Numbered from the stretch's first letter, positions 44,581 to 53,814 are shown. The stretch: 56,778 bases of DNA from Planctomycetaceae bacterium (GCA_021732845.1 JAKFUF010000002.1:1-56778); one strand, 5' to 3'. Numbers and translations: made by a program. The notes: generated by a model not told the origin, from the sequence alone.

Positions 44581-46101
44581 TCAGCCTTCGGGCAGGTCAT
44601 CAAACCCTTCCATTCCCTCAATGCTGAAGCTGCTGCCTCCCACGTCAGCCACATTGGGCGGTGGCGACTTGGGAGGTGCCGGACGCGGTGCCGGGGGCCG
44701 CGCGGCAGCGGGTCTGGCGGGCACCGGCCGCGCCGCCGGTGGCGCGGCAGGCTGAGTCGGACGTTGTGCGGCTGGGGCTGGCACTTTCTTGGCGGGTGCC
44801 GCTCCCGCCGGTCGCTGGGCTGCCGGAGCTCTCGTGGCTTCACCTGGCGGGGCCGGAGCCGGGCGCTTTTGCGGGGCGGCCGGCGGCGCGCCGGCTGGCC
44901 GCGCCGCGGCCGGAGGTGGAGCGGTCTGAGCTGGACGTGCCGCCGCGGGAGGTGCTGCCGCAGCCGGACGGTTCGCGGCCGGTTGTGGCGCGGCCTGAGG
45001 TTTTGGCTGGGGCTTCTGCTGCGGCTTGGCGGCCGGCGGCACCATCTCGGTCACACCCGAAGCGGAGCGGACGGCGATCGTGGTTGCATCACCGGCGGTG
45101 TTCCCCTGGCTGATGCGGGAGGGAGCGCCGGCAGGTGCATTGGCGCTCCGTTCGGCATCGGCGCGGCTGTTGAGCCGCTCGCCAAGATTGAGGTCGGCGG
45201 CGTCCGTCTTGACCTTCTCTTCAGTCTTGGGTTTGACCTCTTCCTTGAAGGGCTCAATGCGCCGGAACTCGATCAAAAACTCCTGCATGTTTTTGAATCG
45301 ATTCGCGGGTTTCTTCTCCATCAGCTTGAGGACGATCCGGTCCATCTCGGGAGTGATGTTGCGGTTGATCGACGAGGGCTGCGGGGCCGGCTCCGTCACG
45401 TGCCGCAGCAGCAGATCCTGCGGTGTCGAACCCTTGAAGGGCGTCCCACCGGTGAGCATCTCGAACAGCGTCACGCCAAAGCTGTACATGTCGGTTTGGG
45501 GCGTCAGCGGCTTGCCCATGATCTGCTCGGGAGCCATATAGCTCCGCGTGCCCTGCACGAGTTTGGGCTTGCGAGTCAGCAGTTTGCCCAGCGCCCCCTG
45601 CACCCTGATCGACAACGAAAAATCGATCAGGCGAACTTCCGAACCCTTGTTGACCAGGATGTTGTCGGGCTTGATGTCCTTGTGGATCCAGTTCTTGTTA
45701 TGCACATGCTCGAGGGCCATCGCGATCAGTTCGGCGATCCGCTTGAACCGCATCTGAACGCTGTTATGGTCGCTGTGGATCGCGGCCTTCAGGCTCGGCG
45801 CGCGAAACATGTCCATGATGAAGTAGCCATTCGTCTTCCCAAACTTAATTTCGTGATAACGAATGATGTTGGGATGATCGAACTGCTTGCCAATTTGATG
45901 CTCGGTCTTGAGCGTCTGCTTTTGAACGGGATCCTTCAGCGCTTCGGGGAGCAGCAGCTTCATCGCCACCCGGCGCGAGCCCCCTGCCCCCTCGGTCACT
46001 TCCCAGACCTGGGTGTGCCGGCCCTCGGCCAGAGCGTTCACGAGGACAAAGTTGTCGACTGTATTCTGCTCTGAGGCGGCGTTGGACACGGCAGATCTCA
46101 A
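44581..46101 (-). CDS. Ser/Thr protein kinase with Pro/Ala-rich tail
   Basis: 506 residues. The kinase domain is about 15-290: loop ALAEGRHTQV, VAMK (Lys48), Glu67, IHKDIKPDN (140-148), DFS (160-162) where DFG is usual, RSYMAPEQ and TDMYSFGVTLFEMLTGG. The catalytic Asp in HKD and the metal Asp of DFS are both present, so it may still be active. Residues about 300-480 are a low-complexity Pro/Ala tail, and the end (SSFSIEGMEGFDDLPEG) is acidic. There is no membrane span, so it should be cytosolic. It follows accA's leader on the same strand, but the 150-bp repeat-bearing gap argues against one transcript. Confidence 0.9.
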   Translation of the reverse strand: MRSAVSNAASEQNTVDNFVLVNALAEGRHTQVWEVTEGAGGSRRVAMKLLLPEALKDPVQKQTLKTEHQIGKQFDHPNIIRYHEIKFGKTNGYFIMDMFRAPSLKAAIHSDHNSVQMRFKRIAELIAMALEHVHNKNWIHKDIKPDNILVNKGSEVRLIDFSLSIRVQGALGKLLTRKPKLVQGTRSYMAPEQIMGKPLTPQTDMYSFGVTLFEMLTGGTPFKGSTPQDLLLRHVTEPAPQPSSINRNITPEMDRIVLKLMEKKPANRFKNMQEFLIEFRRIEPFKEEVKPKTEEKVKTDAADLNLGERLNSRADAERSANAPAGAPSRISQGNTAGDATTIAVRSASGVTEMVPPAAKPQQKPQPKPQAAPQPAANRPAAAAPPAAARPAQTAPPPAAARPAGAPPAAPQKRPAPAPPGEATRAPAAQRPAGAAPAKKVPAPAAQRPTQPAAPPAARPVPARPAAARPPAPRPAPPKSPPPNVADVGGSSFSIEGMEGFDDLPEG

Positions 46102-46151
46102 AAAGTAGTGGAGCGGTCAGTCGCACATCCGTGCCGTGCTTCGTAATTATG

Positions 46152-46340
46152 ACGTTTCCGGCAAAAGTCCCGTCTCTGAATTCGATGTAATTTCAAATTT
46201 CAGATTTCACGGTAAAATGCTTTGTCGCAGCATCCACACTGCGGGGCAACAGTTACGTTCGCACCCTTGAAGCTCAGTCGACAGTTCGGTGTGGCTGTGC
46301 AGACTGTGAAATTTGAAATTAACTTTTCTCGGACACTTCA
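46152..46340. mobile_element. MITE-like element, copy 2
   Basis: 189 bp with terminal inverted repeats 46152-46169 and 46323-46340 (TGACGTTTCCGGCAAAAG against CTTTTCTCGGACACTTCA, partly decayed). It has the same internal sequence as copy 1 at 18843-19054, including the GGGGCAACAGTTACG stretch and the AAATTTGAAAT subterminal run. It contains no ORF. More diverged ends than copy 1 suggest it is older. Confidence 0.8.
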
Positions 46341-46400
46341 GTTATGCAATTAGCCAGCCCAGCCCGGCCCAATCCGGCCGTGTCTGTTACGAGACTCACA

Positions 46401-47522
46401 TTAGAATCCGCCGGCCGCGGGCTTGGCAGGAGCTGTCTTGGGGGTGCCAGAGCGGGGGGCGCTGATGGACGTGCCAACGGCGGGCGCTGGTGCCGTGGCT
46501 GCTGCCGGTTCCCCCAAAATGGCCCGCAGCGGCGTCCCATCCGCCAGCTCCACGGTGCTGGCGGTGATGACTTCGTCACCCTCCTGGAAATTTCCCGACA
46601 CGAAGACCTTCTCCGTCCCAATCTTGCTCAGCACCTTGATGGTGATGTCGCGGACCACGTTGTTTCGCAGAATCTGGACCCGGAACTTGCCATCCTTTTG
46701 ATTTTTGACGCTGGTCGTGGCCACCGAGGTGACGGGAGCCACCGGGATCACTTCGCAGTGGACTGTCTGCCCGGCGCTGTACTTGCCCGCGGCGTTGTCG
46801 AGACTGACCGCCACCGAGACCAGATTGTCTGACAGGTCGCGCAGGGCTTCAAAGCGGGAATTGAGCGGCAGTACGGCGTCGATTTTCGCCTTCAGGCTGT
46901 TCTCGCTAATCTTCAGGTCGACATCCCCCCCCTGCTTTGCCGTGGCTCGTTCCACTGGAACCTCCACCTGCAGCTTGCTGACATCGGCGATGATGCCCAG
47001 TGGCTCACCAGCGCGGACGAACTGCCCCTCCAAAACGTGGACCTTATGCACCTCGCCCACGAAAGGCGCATGAATCACAAGGCGGTCGAGGTCGAGCTGT
47101 GCCAGGTCGAGTTCCGCCTGCGCGGCTTCGAGGGCGGCGGCCGAGCTTTCGCCGGGATCCTTCTTGCTGGCGAGTTGAGCCACGAGGAAGCGGGCCTTCG
47201 CGGCCTTCAACAGCAACGCCGCGCGGGAATCATCGAGTCGAAAGGCTTCGGCTTCCTTCGCGGTCTTCTGTCCCAGCTTCAAATTGACCAATCGAATCAC
47301 GCCATCCACCGGCGCGGTCAGGACCAGGGATTTGGCGGGATCCAGATGCAAATGTGCGCGGTACGCCTGGGGCGAACTGATCTGCAGCGCTTCACGCTGA
47401 ATCTGCACCTCCTGCTCGGCGGCTTTGGGCGTTTCCTCCTGATAAGCCACGAGGGTGAGGGGCGCGCCACATAGCAGAAGGGCGAGGCACATTCGGAGGG
47501 GGATCGAGCTTTTGGCAGACAT
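46401..47522 (-). CDS. HlyD/RND-type periplasmic adaptor protein
   Basis: 373 residues from ATG 47522 (MSAKSSIPLRMCLALLLCGA, a signal peptide); the frame extends to 47708 but that part is implausible. The fold is that of membrane-fusion proteins: lipoyl-like half SLVLTAPVDGVIRLVNLKLG, a helical hairpin (LLLKAAKARFLVAQLAS ... LEAAQAELDLAQLDLDRL), the second half VIHAPFVGEVHKVHVLEGQF, then beta-barrel and proximal domains and GDEVITASTVELADGTPLRA. The C-terminus is Pro/Ala-rich. It would bridge an inner-membrane exporter and an outer-membrane channel. No exporter or TolC gene is next to it; a porin is divergent upstream. Confidence 0.88.
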   Translation of the reverse strand: MSAKSSIPLRMCLALLLCGAPLTLVAYQEETPKAAEQEVQIQREALQISSPQAYRAHLHLDPAKSLVLTAPVDGVIRLVNLKLGQKTAKEAEAFRLDDSRAALLLKAAKARFLVAQLASKKDPGESSAAALEAAQAELDLAQLDLDRLVIHAPFVGEVHKVHVLEGQFVRAGEPLGIIADVSKLQVEVPVERATAKQGGDVDLKISENSLKAKIDAVLPLNSRFEALRDLSDNLVSVAVSLDNAAGKYSAGQTVHCEVIPVAPVTSVATTSVKNQKDGKFRVQILRNNVVRDITIKVLSKIGTEKVFVSGNFQEGDEVITASTVELADGTPLRAILGEPAAATAPAPAVGTSISAPRSGTPKTAPAKPAAGGF

Positions 47523-47875
47523 GCAGTGCTCCTCTATCATGCACCCACATCCAGGCCAGGTTGATTGCAGGCAACCACAAACAGCCAAAGATGTTAAGGC
47601 GGGAGATCGACACCACGGCGGCGACGGAAGCGAGCCGCGCGACGGAATGTCGGGAGAATTCCTAAAAGTTGATCTGTCTAGGGTATTGCTGGGCGCGGCG
47701 CGTGTCAACGGGATGAAACGCAGCGGTCATGCGCGTCCGGCAAGCCCCTCGCGTTGTCGCGAACTTCGCGGATGTCGCTGAAACTCACTCAGGGCAGTCT
47801 GGGAAGACTCAAGTGAGATTGCCGGTTGGGTCGATTGTTCTGTGAAACTGCTCAATTCTCAAGTTGGAAGACAAC

Positions 47876-49531
47876 ATGCCGTTTGGATCCAGGATTGGAT
47901 CTTGGACATTTGTCCGTCCCATCGTCATTGCCGCGTTCATCGTTATCACCGTTGGAATGGCACTTAACGCTCAGGAGCCAGTTGTCGAGACATTTGACTC
48001 GGTGTTTTTGGCCTCGGCTGACGGCGATGTCGCGGAAAGCATTTTGCCGCAGGAGGATACGGATCCGCTCTCCTTGGCGGATGACCCCGCCAGCCGGATC
48101 TCCGCCTTGGAAGAACGGTTGGAGGCTCTCTCCAAACGCACCGAAGCAGCCGAAAAGGCGCTGGCAGCCTCGAAGTCGGACAAGCTAAAAGCCGAGAAGG
48201 CCGCTGACAAGGCCGCTCCTAAGCCGGAAGCCAAAAGCGAGTTCCCAAACTTCAAAATCACCGGTTTTACCCAGCTTGACACGGCGTTCTATCAGCAGGA
48301 TGCCAAGAATATGGCCTTGGTGGGAGACGCTCAAGATGGCACCGGGTTCCGTCGTGCTCGATTGGCCGTCAACGGGAAGGTGGCCGAGTTCACTGGCTAT
48401 CAATTGGAGGTCGACTTTGCCACCGCAGGCCGGCCGAGCTTCTTCGACTGCTTTGTTGAACAGAGCAACCTGCCGGTGTTGGGTGCCGTCAAAATTGGTC
48501 AGTTCTGCCAGCCCTTCAGCGTCGACTCGCTGACGGGCTTCCGGAACCTCACCTTTCTGGAACGCTCCCTGCCCTTCCTGGCGATGGTTCCGTTCCGCCG
48601 CGTGGGTGCCCAAGCCTCGGACACCACCGAAGACCAACGCACTGCCTGGGCCTACAGCCTCTACCGCTCCGGTGGCTTCAACAACGCTCCGCTCGGCGAC
48701 GACCGGTTCGCCACCGACTTCGGCGACATCGGTGGCTACGCCGTCTCCACACGCATCACGCACCTGTTGCAGTACGACGACCTCACACCCGACCGCTACC
48801 TGTGGCACGTTGGCGGTGGCTACAACTTCAGCGTCCTCGCCGCCAACGACGCCCTGGGCAGCGGCGTCACGGGCAACGCCGGCACGCCGCGGCCATTCTA
48901 TCAGGCGCGGACCAACCCGGAATTTGGGTTCGGATACTCCGAGTTTGGCAGCAACTTTGGCACCGCGGTGAACGGTACTCCGAACTTCGTCGACACCGGA
49001 CGTTATGAGGCCAATAGTTTTCATTTGTTCGGTCTCGAAACCGTCTATCAACACGGCCCGTTGGGAATCACGGCGGAATACATGGCCACGGCGGTCAACA
49101 GTGTGGCCGGGCCGGTTTATTACCAGGGGGCTTATGCACAAGTTGCCTATCGCTTGACGGGCGAGAATCGGCTGTATGACAAAAAACTGGGGACACTCGG
49201 AAAGATTATTCCCTACACGGAACTGATCCCTTTGAAGCGCGACGGCATCCGTGGCTGGGGTGCCTTCGAGGTCGCCGCCCGCTGGTCGGTGATCGACCTG
49301 CGGAACCCCGACGATCTCGACGGCCACTACTACAACGCTGGTGCCAACGCCTTCAACACGACCGCCAACGCCGGAAACGGCGTGCTGAACGATTCGACAG
49401 TGGGCGTGACATGGTTCCTCAACGCCTACACCAAAGTCCAGGTCAACTGGATCCACGCCATGGTCGACAACACCGCCTCCGGCTTCAGCGACGCCAATCT
49501 GTATGTGAGCCGCGTGCAGGTCGATTTTTAG
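47876..49531 (+). CDS. OprO/OprP-like porin
   Basis: 551 residues from ATG 47876 with GGAAG upstream; a TTG at 47864 would add four residues. There is a signal peptide near 10-33 and a short coiled coil (SRISALEERLEALSKRTEAA) that may trimerise or tether to peptidoglycan. A Porin_O_P barrel follows: ITGFTQLDTAFYQQDAK, RARLAVNGKVAEFTGYQLEV, KIGQFCQPFSVDSLTGFRNL, and the end YVSRVQVDF with terminal Phe. It forms an outer-membrane pore, possibly anion-selective as in Pseudomonas OprP. It is divergent from the adaptor gene. Confidence 0.88.
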   Translation: MPFGSRIGSWTFVRPIVIAAFIVITVGMALNAQEPVVETFDSVFLASADGDVAESILPQEDTDPLSLADDPASRISALEERLEALSKRTEAAEKALAASKSDKLKAEKAADKAAPKPEAKSEFPNFKITGFTQLDTAFYQQDAKNMALVGDAQDGTGFRRARLAVNGKVAEFTGYQLEVDFATAGRPSFFDCFVEQSNLPVLGAVKIGQFCQPFSVDSLTGFRNLTFLERSLPFLAMVPFRRVGAQASDTTEDQRTAWAYSLYRSGGFNNAPLGDDRFATDFGDIGGYAVSTRITHLLQYDDLTPDRYLWHVGGGYNFSVLAANDALGSGVTGNAGTPRPFYQARTNPEFGFGYSEFGSNFGTAVNGTPNFVDTGRYEANSFHLFGLETVYQHGPLGITAEYMATAVNSVAGPVYYQGAYAQVAYRLTGENRLYDKKLGTLGKIIPYTELIPLKRDGIRGWGAFEVAARWSVIDLRNPDDLDGHYYNAGANAFNTTANAGNGVLNDSTVGVTWFLNAYTKVQVNWIHAMVDNTASGFSDANLYVSRVQVDF

Positions 49532-49578
49532 GCTGGGAGTAGGTAGGTAGAAACAGATGCAATTCACGGTGCCAATCG

Positions 49579-49764
49579 AAAGCCGATCTTAGACAACGAG
49601 ATACATAACCACGAATCTTCACGAATAAGGCGAATGACACGAATCGCAACAAGTTGGGTTCATCACTCGCGATGCAATGCCGGTTGATGATTCGTGATAT
49701 CCGCAAGATTCGTGAAGATTCGTGGTCATGTTTCTGACCAAACGATCCACGCACCGCGTTGCCG
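49579..49764. repeat. CACGAAT hairpin repeat, copy a
   Basis: About 185 bp. It opens with AAGCCGATCTTAGACAACGA, has inverted arms of CACGAAT words (about 49607-49640 and 49688-49728), and closes near ACGATCCACGCACCG. The same plan recurs at 50630-50822 and 53815-53995. It directly precedes the Cys-rich protein gene. Confidence 0.75.
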
Positions 49765-49819
49765 GACCGGACGGCATGACCAACCTTACCAATCAAAAAT
49801 CCGTCTTCGAAAATCGAAA

Positions 49820-50371
49820 ATGACCACCATGCACAATCCCAAATCTCTACTCGTCCTGGCCTGCGGCCTGTTGTTCTGTGCCGTCGCCGTGGCTCAGGAC
49901 TGCTGTACGGACTGTGGCTGCCAGCAATCTGTACATCGTGTCTGCCGACTGAAGTGTGAAACCAAGAAGGTGCCCAAGACCTCATATTCGTATGTCTGCG
50001 AAGACTTCTGTGTCGCCGATCCCAGCGAGAAGTGTGGCTACACCTGCGTGGTCGACGAGAACGGCTGCGAACGCCAGGTGGAACACCGCGTGCCCACCTC
50101 CGCCAAGGTCTACACGCGGCGCAAACTCGTCAAAACCGTGACCGAAAAAGAGGAGCCCTCCTACAAATGGGTGGTGGAATGCGTCTGCGACCAGTGTCTG
50201 GCCAAGGCCGCCGAGGCGGATCGCGCCCAACCCGTGGCTGAGGGAAAGCGAGCCACCGCGTCGTCAAGCGTGCAGCGCGTGTCGCACACCGAGGAGAAAA
50301 CCGCGAACACACCAGCCTCCCCCCTGCCCCGCCGCCGCATGCCTTCCGTGAAATCCTTGTTTTCGAAATAA
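49820..50371 (+). CDS. Small secreted cysteine-rich protein
   Basis: 183 residues from ATG 49820 (MTTMHNPKSLLVLACGLLFC). A second ATG at 49829 is equally possible. The longer frame from 49694 is repeat sequence. A signal peptide ends near VAVAQ, and the protein then has many Cys (DCCTDCGCQQSVHRVCRLKC, CEDFCV, CGYTC, CVCDQC), enough for metal or disulfide binding. The C-terminal 50 residues are basic and disordered (PLPRRRMPSVKSLFSK). Similar Cys-rich exported proteins are frequent in planctomycetes but lack an assigned role. Confidence 0.65.
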   Translation: MTTMHNPKSLLVLACGLLFCAVAVAQDCCTDCGCQQSVHRVCRLKCETKKVPKTSYSYVCEDFCVADPSEKCGYTCVVDENGCERQVEHRVPTSAKVYTRRKLVKTVTEKEEPSYKWVVECVCDQCLAKAAEADRAQPVAEGKRATASSSVQRVSHTEEKTANTPASPLPRRRMPSVKSLFSK

Positions 50372-50391
50372 TGGTCGGCTAAATGCGGCTA

Positions 50392-50590
50392 AGGACCGCG
50401 GCAAGAATAACTGTCGACTTTTGACAAGCCGTACAGCCAATGAGCCGGAGGGCCTTAGCCCCCGGTTGGAGGATGATCGGAAGGCGCCAGCGCCACGAAC
50501 CGGACGCTAACGCGTGCCGGCTGATGAATCTGCCCTCAATCGGCGTCCATCCCAATCAACTTCACCATGTTATTGTTGCCGCGATCCTTA
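50392..50590. repeat. Dispersed repeat with CCGGACGCTAACGCG core, copy at 50.4 kb
   Basis: Second copy of the segment at 41500-41690, with an extra GGAGGGCCTTAGC-like insertion near 50445. Fragments of its end (TTATTGTTGCTGCGATCCTA) recur alone at 50897. No gene lies between 50372 and 51034; the interval is repeats only. Confidence 0.8.
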
Positions 50591-50629
50591 GGACCAGACA
50601 AAGAATAAAGCACGCTTCAAGGTGCTGAC

Positions 50630-50822
50630 CGAAGGCCGGTCTTAGGCAACGAGAAGGGGGAACCACGAGTTTTCACGAATAAGACGAATGTCACGAATAA
50701 CAACGAGCAGGATTCCGTCAACCGCGAAGCCATGCCGGTTGATCATTCGTGAAATTCGTAAGATTCGTGAGAATTCGTGGTTAATTTATGACCGTACGAT
50801 TCCCGCACCGTCTTGCCAGGCC
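50630..50822. repeat. CACGAAT hairpin repeat, copy b
   Basis: Same family as 49579-49764: AAGGCCGGTCTTAGGCAACG start, inverted CACGAAT arms (about 50660-50700 and 50745-50785), end near CGATTCCCGCACCG. Non-coding. Confidence 0.75.
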
Positions 50823-51034
50823 TGTCGACTTCACCACCAACTTCATTCGTCGTCCTTGATGGCGTTCACTGCTGGATAGGGAGACAAATGTCACAGTTAT
50901 TGTTGCTGCGATCCTAAATGCGGCTAAATGGCCTTGCGTGATTCTGGGACACCGCCAGCGGGTCCGCGACAGGTGTCCCGGAATCACGCAATTTTGTTGA
51001 GAGGCGCGTCCTTTCGCGGGACCGGTAAGAACAG

Positions 51035-51475
51035 ATGCGGCACCTGGCCCTTGGTGACATTCACGGTTGCTTCACGGCGCTTGATACCCTGGCCAGGTTC
51101 GTGCCGTTTCAGTCCGATGACCTTCTGATCACGCTGGGCGACTATGTCGACCGCGGGCAGAATGTGCCCGCCGTTCTGGACTGGCTGATCGACCGCGAGA
51201 ATCGGGGATCACTCATCGCGCTGCGCGGCAATCATGAAATCATGATGCTCAACGCGCGTGAAGACGACGAGGATCTGGAATCCTGGCGGCGATGTGGCGG
51301 CAGCGACACGCTGGCGGCCTATTCGCCTTTCGATGAGGTCAAGGATCCAGGCCGCCTTGTGGATATCCCTCAGGCCCATTGGGAGTTCCTGGAACGCACC
51401 CGATCGTGGCACGAGACAGACACGCACTTCTTCGTGCATGCCAACGTCTTTCCGGATGAACCGCTCGACGAGTAG
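51035..51475 (+). pseudogene. Metallophosphoesterase (PP2A-like), truncated by nonsense codon
   Basis: 146 residues carry the front half of a calcineurin-like phosphatase: LALGDIHGCF, LGDYVDRG, LRGNHEIM and FFVHAN. Then TAG interrupts at LDE*PD, where relatives have LDEQPD, so a CAG-to-TAG change is likely. The following codons still look related for a few residues (PDLRSQVF) but then degrade, and the final GHT metal-binding segment is missing. The product would lack one metal ligand. It is therefore probably a decaying gene; a sequencing error at 51473 alone would not restore the lost C-terminus. Confidence 0.65.
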
Positions 51476-51694
51476 CCCGACTTGCGGTCGCAGGTTTTCA
51501 AATCTTCCAGAACAGCATGAAGTTGCGGCTGCCCCTCTGAAGTGGGAGCACGCGTATGCTACAACAAGGACGATTCAGGGGTCTCGTTTGTGACAGGTTG
51601 CGGTTGTTTTCTCTGCGAATCGGAAACCGATGCTGGGTGGCCTAAATGATTCCGCCGAAGCTGCCAAACCCCGACGCAAGCGACCCACTTGAGG

Positions 51695-52006
51695 TCATTC
51701 CGGTTCTTGGCCTAGCGCCCGCCGAAGTTGCCCTTCCAGCTTGCACAACGGATAGAAGATTTTTGCAGCCGGAGGTCCAAGTTGCTCCTGCATGGGTGTG
51801 GTGTCGTCTGGTGAGTACGGATTGGCACCGACATCGAGTCCCGATACCCATTTTCCGTCCCAATTCTGCGAGATGATCGAGTCGTAGATCAGCACGCGTT
51901 CACGGCGCATATAGACATAGCCCGTGATGTAGAGTATTGCCAATGCCGCCACAACGATACCGGCAAGCATCCCGATCGACAGCCTGTGCTTTGATTCATT
52001 GCTCAT
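51695..52006 (-). CDS. Small single-pass membrane protein
   Basis: 103 residues with a basic head, one membrane span (LAGIVVAALAILYITGYVYM) and a soluble part (IYDSIISQNWDGKWVSGLDV) ending in a charged helix. No family recognised. A perfect 12-bp-arm hairpin lies just upstream of its start. Coding support is moderate: the length, ATG context and membrane span look real, but there is no operon partner. Confidence 0.5.
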   Translation of the reverse strand: MSNESKHRLSIGMLAGIVVAALAILYITGYVYMRRERVLIYDSIISQNWDGKWVSGLDVGANPYSPDDTTPMQEQLGPPAAKIFYPLCKLEGQLRRALGQEPE

Positions 52007-52020
52007 GGTCGAATTCTACA

Positions 52021-52271
52021 CTCACCTCTCGCGAAGCGAGAGGTGAGACAACGTTGCCGAGTCACTCCGTGACTCGAAGTTTGGCTTTCTTGACGGCTGG
52101 AAATCCAAAACAAGCGGAACTGCGCAAGCTCTCCGGTGAATCTAAAAGTCGTCCAGTCACTCCGTGACTGGATTCGAGTCACGGAGTGACTCGGCAAGGT
52201 TGTGTCGTCAACCAGCGTCGATTTCAATGGAGTGGCTCGTCGCCAAGGTGGGTTGAAACCCACGCTACGAG
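52021..52271. repeat. Nested palindromic repeats, including a 154-bp MITE-like element
   Basis: Three structures in tandem: a perfect hairpin 52021-52047 (arms CTCACCTCTCGC and complement, loop GAA); a 154-bp element 52049-52202 with 30-bp terminal inverted repeats matching 29 of 30 (CAACGTTGCCGAGTCACTCC inward), containing a further palindrome CCAGTCACTCCGTGACTGG; and a copy of GTGGGTTGAAACCCACGCTA at 52249-52271. There is no ORF. Confidence 0.85.
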
Positions 52272-52348
52272 ACACCCATTGCCCGCCCTGCCCTGCTCTT
52301 GTTAACATCAACCGACATTGATTTGTTGCTCTGGTGGAGGATCCCCCC

Positions 52349-53794
52349 ATGCTCACAATGCTTGGCAGTCCGCGGCGATGTTGTGATGGAATGACGCGGC
52401 GGGAGACGCTCAAGGCGGGGGCGCTCACCGCGATGGGCGGGTTTGGGCTGTCGCAGTTCCAGCAGGCACAGGCGGCGGGGGCGGTGCATGGTGGCAAGGC
52501 AAAGAACGTGATCGTGCTGTTTCTGCTGGGCGGCGCAGCCACGCAGGACATGGTGGACCTGAAGCCGGACGCGCCGGCCGAGGTGCGCGGCGAGTTCAAG
52601 CCGATCCCCACGAATGTCGCCGGCCTGGACTTTTGCGAGCACCTCCCCCTGCTCGCCCAGAAGGCGGACAGGCTGGCGGTGGTCCGTTCGGTCAACCATC
52701 AGGCGGGCTGCCACAATTGCATGCCGGCGTACACCGGGCTGGATACGGTGATGCCCGACCAGCATCCGCGCGACACCGACCCGCCCAGCATCGGCTCGGT
52801 GTGCGATTCCCTCGCCGGCGCGGGCGGTGCCGGCGGAGAGAACGTGCCCAATTATGTCTTCATGCCCTGCTGGCTCGGCTGGGGCCAGTCGTTTCGCCGC
52901 TCCGGTCCGTACGGCGGTTTTCTGGGCAAGCAGCACGATCCGCTGATCACCTCCTGCATGCCGTACTACGACAAGGGCGGCTTTGCCCCCCTGCCCGGCA
53001 ATCCGCAGATCGTCCGGGGAATGCCGCTCCTCGAAGGCAGCAGCTTCCCCGAAGGGATCACGATCGACAGGTTGAGCCACCGCAGGTCGCTGCTGTCGCA
53101 GATCGATGACGGACGGCGACAAACGGACGCCCAGCTCAAGGCGACATCGTTCGGCCGCAATCAAGAACAGGCATTCGACCTGCTGACCTCTTCAAAACTG
53201 CGCACGGCGTTTGACCTGGAGAAGGAAGATCCCAAGACCGTCGACCGCTACGGCCGCACGCTGTTCGGTAACAGCACGCTCATTGCCCGGCGGCTGATTG
53301 AACAGGGAGTCCGGTTCGTCAACGTGACGTGGGATCTGTTCTGGGGACCGGTCAATGTGGACTACGACGCCTGGGACACACACACCTACAATTTCAAGAT
53401 CCTGCGGGAAAACAAGCTGCCGGGCTTTGATCAGACGTTTACCGCCCTGCTCGAGGATCTGGAGCAGCGGGGCATGCTGGACGAAACGCTGATCGTGGTG
53501 ATGAGCGAAATGGGCCGCACGCCGCGGATCAACGGCAACGCCGGCGGACGCGACCACTGGACGTTCTGCTACAGCAATATCCTGGCCGGCGGCGGCATCA
53601 AGGGCGGCACGGTCTACGGAGCCTCCGACGCCCAGGCCGCCTACCCCAAGGATCACCCCGTCCGCCCTGCCGACATCGTCGCCACGATGTACCACTGCCT
53701 GGGGATCGACCCCGAATACCGTGTGCTGGACCGCACCAACCGGCCGCTGGAAGTGGCGCACGGGGGACGGGCGATTCATGAGATTTTGGTGTAA
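52349..53794 (+). CDS. Tat-exported DUF1501 protein
   Basis: 481 residues from ATG 52349, five bases after a GGAGG-containing stretch; a GTG at 52334 overlaps that site and is rejected. It has a twin-arginine signal (MTRRETLKAGALTAMGGFGL). The body is a typical DUF1501/sulfatase-like fold: NVIVLFLLGGAATQDMVDLK, FKPIPTNVAGLDFCEHLPLL, ADRLAVVRSVNH, IVVMSEMGRTPRINGNAGGR, DHWTFCYSNILAGGGIKGG, DIVATMYHCLGIDPEYRVLD. These proteins are very numerous in planctomycetes and usually sit next to a DUF1549/DUF1553 cytochrome-like gene, which is absent here. Function is probably periplasmic and hydrolytic but not established. Confidence 0.93.
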   Translation: MLTMLGSPRRCCDGMTRRETLKAGALTAMGGFGLSQFQQAQAAGAVHGGKAKNVIVLFLLGGAATQDMVDLKPDAPAEVRGEFKPIPTNVAGLDFCEHLPLLAQKADRLAVVRSVNHQAGCHNCMPAYTGLDTVMPDQHPRDTDPPSIGSVCDSLAGAGGAGGENVPNYVFMPCWLGWGQSFRRSGPYGGFLGKQHDPLITSCMPYYDKGGFAPLPGNPQIVRGMPLLEGSSFPEGITIDRLSHRRSLLSQIDDGRRQTDAQLKATSFGRNQEQAFDLLTSSKLRTAFDLEKEDPKTVDRYGRTLFGNSTLIARRLIEQGVRFVNVTWDLFWGPVNVDYDAWDTHTYNFKILRENKLPGFDQTFTALLEDLEQRGMLDETLIVVMSEMGRTPRINGNAGGRDHWTFCYSNILAGGGIKGGTVYGASDAQAAYPKDHPVRPADIVATMYHCLGIDPEYRVLDRTNRPLEVAHGGRAIHEILV

Positions 53795-53814
53795 GGCACG
53801 AATATGTGCTGTCC

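Noticed and set aside
4277-53080. TGAGCCAC as clear KOPS with a polarity switch at the dif-like site.
   Set aside because: Orientation is only weakly biased (18 forward, 14 inverted) and does not switch cleanly at 43 kb within this window.
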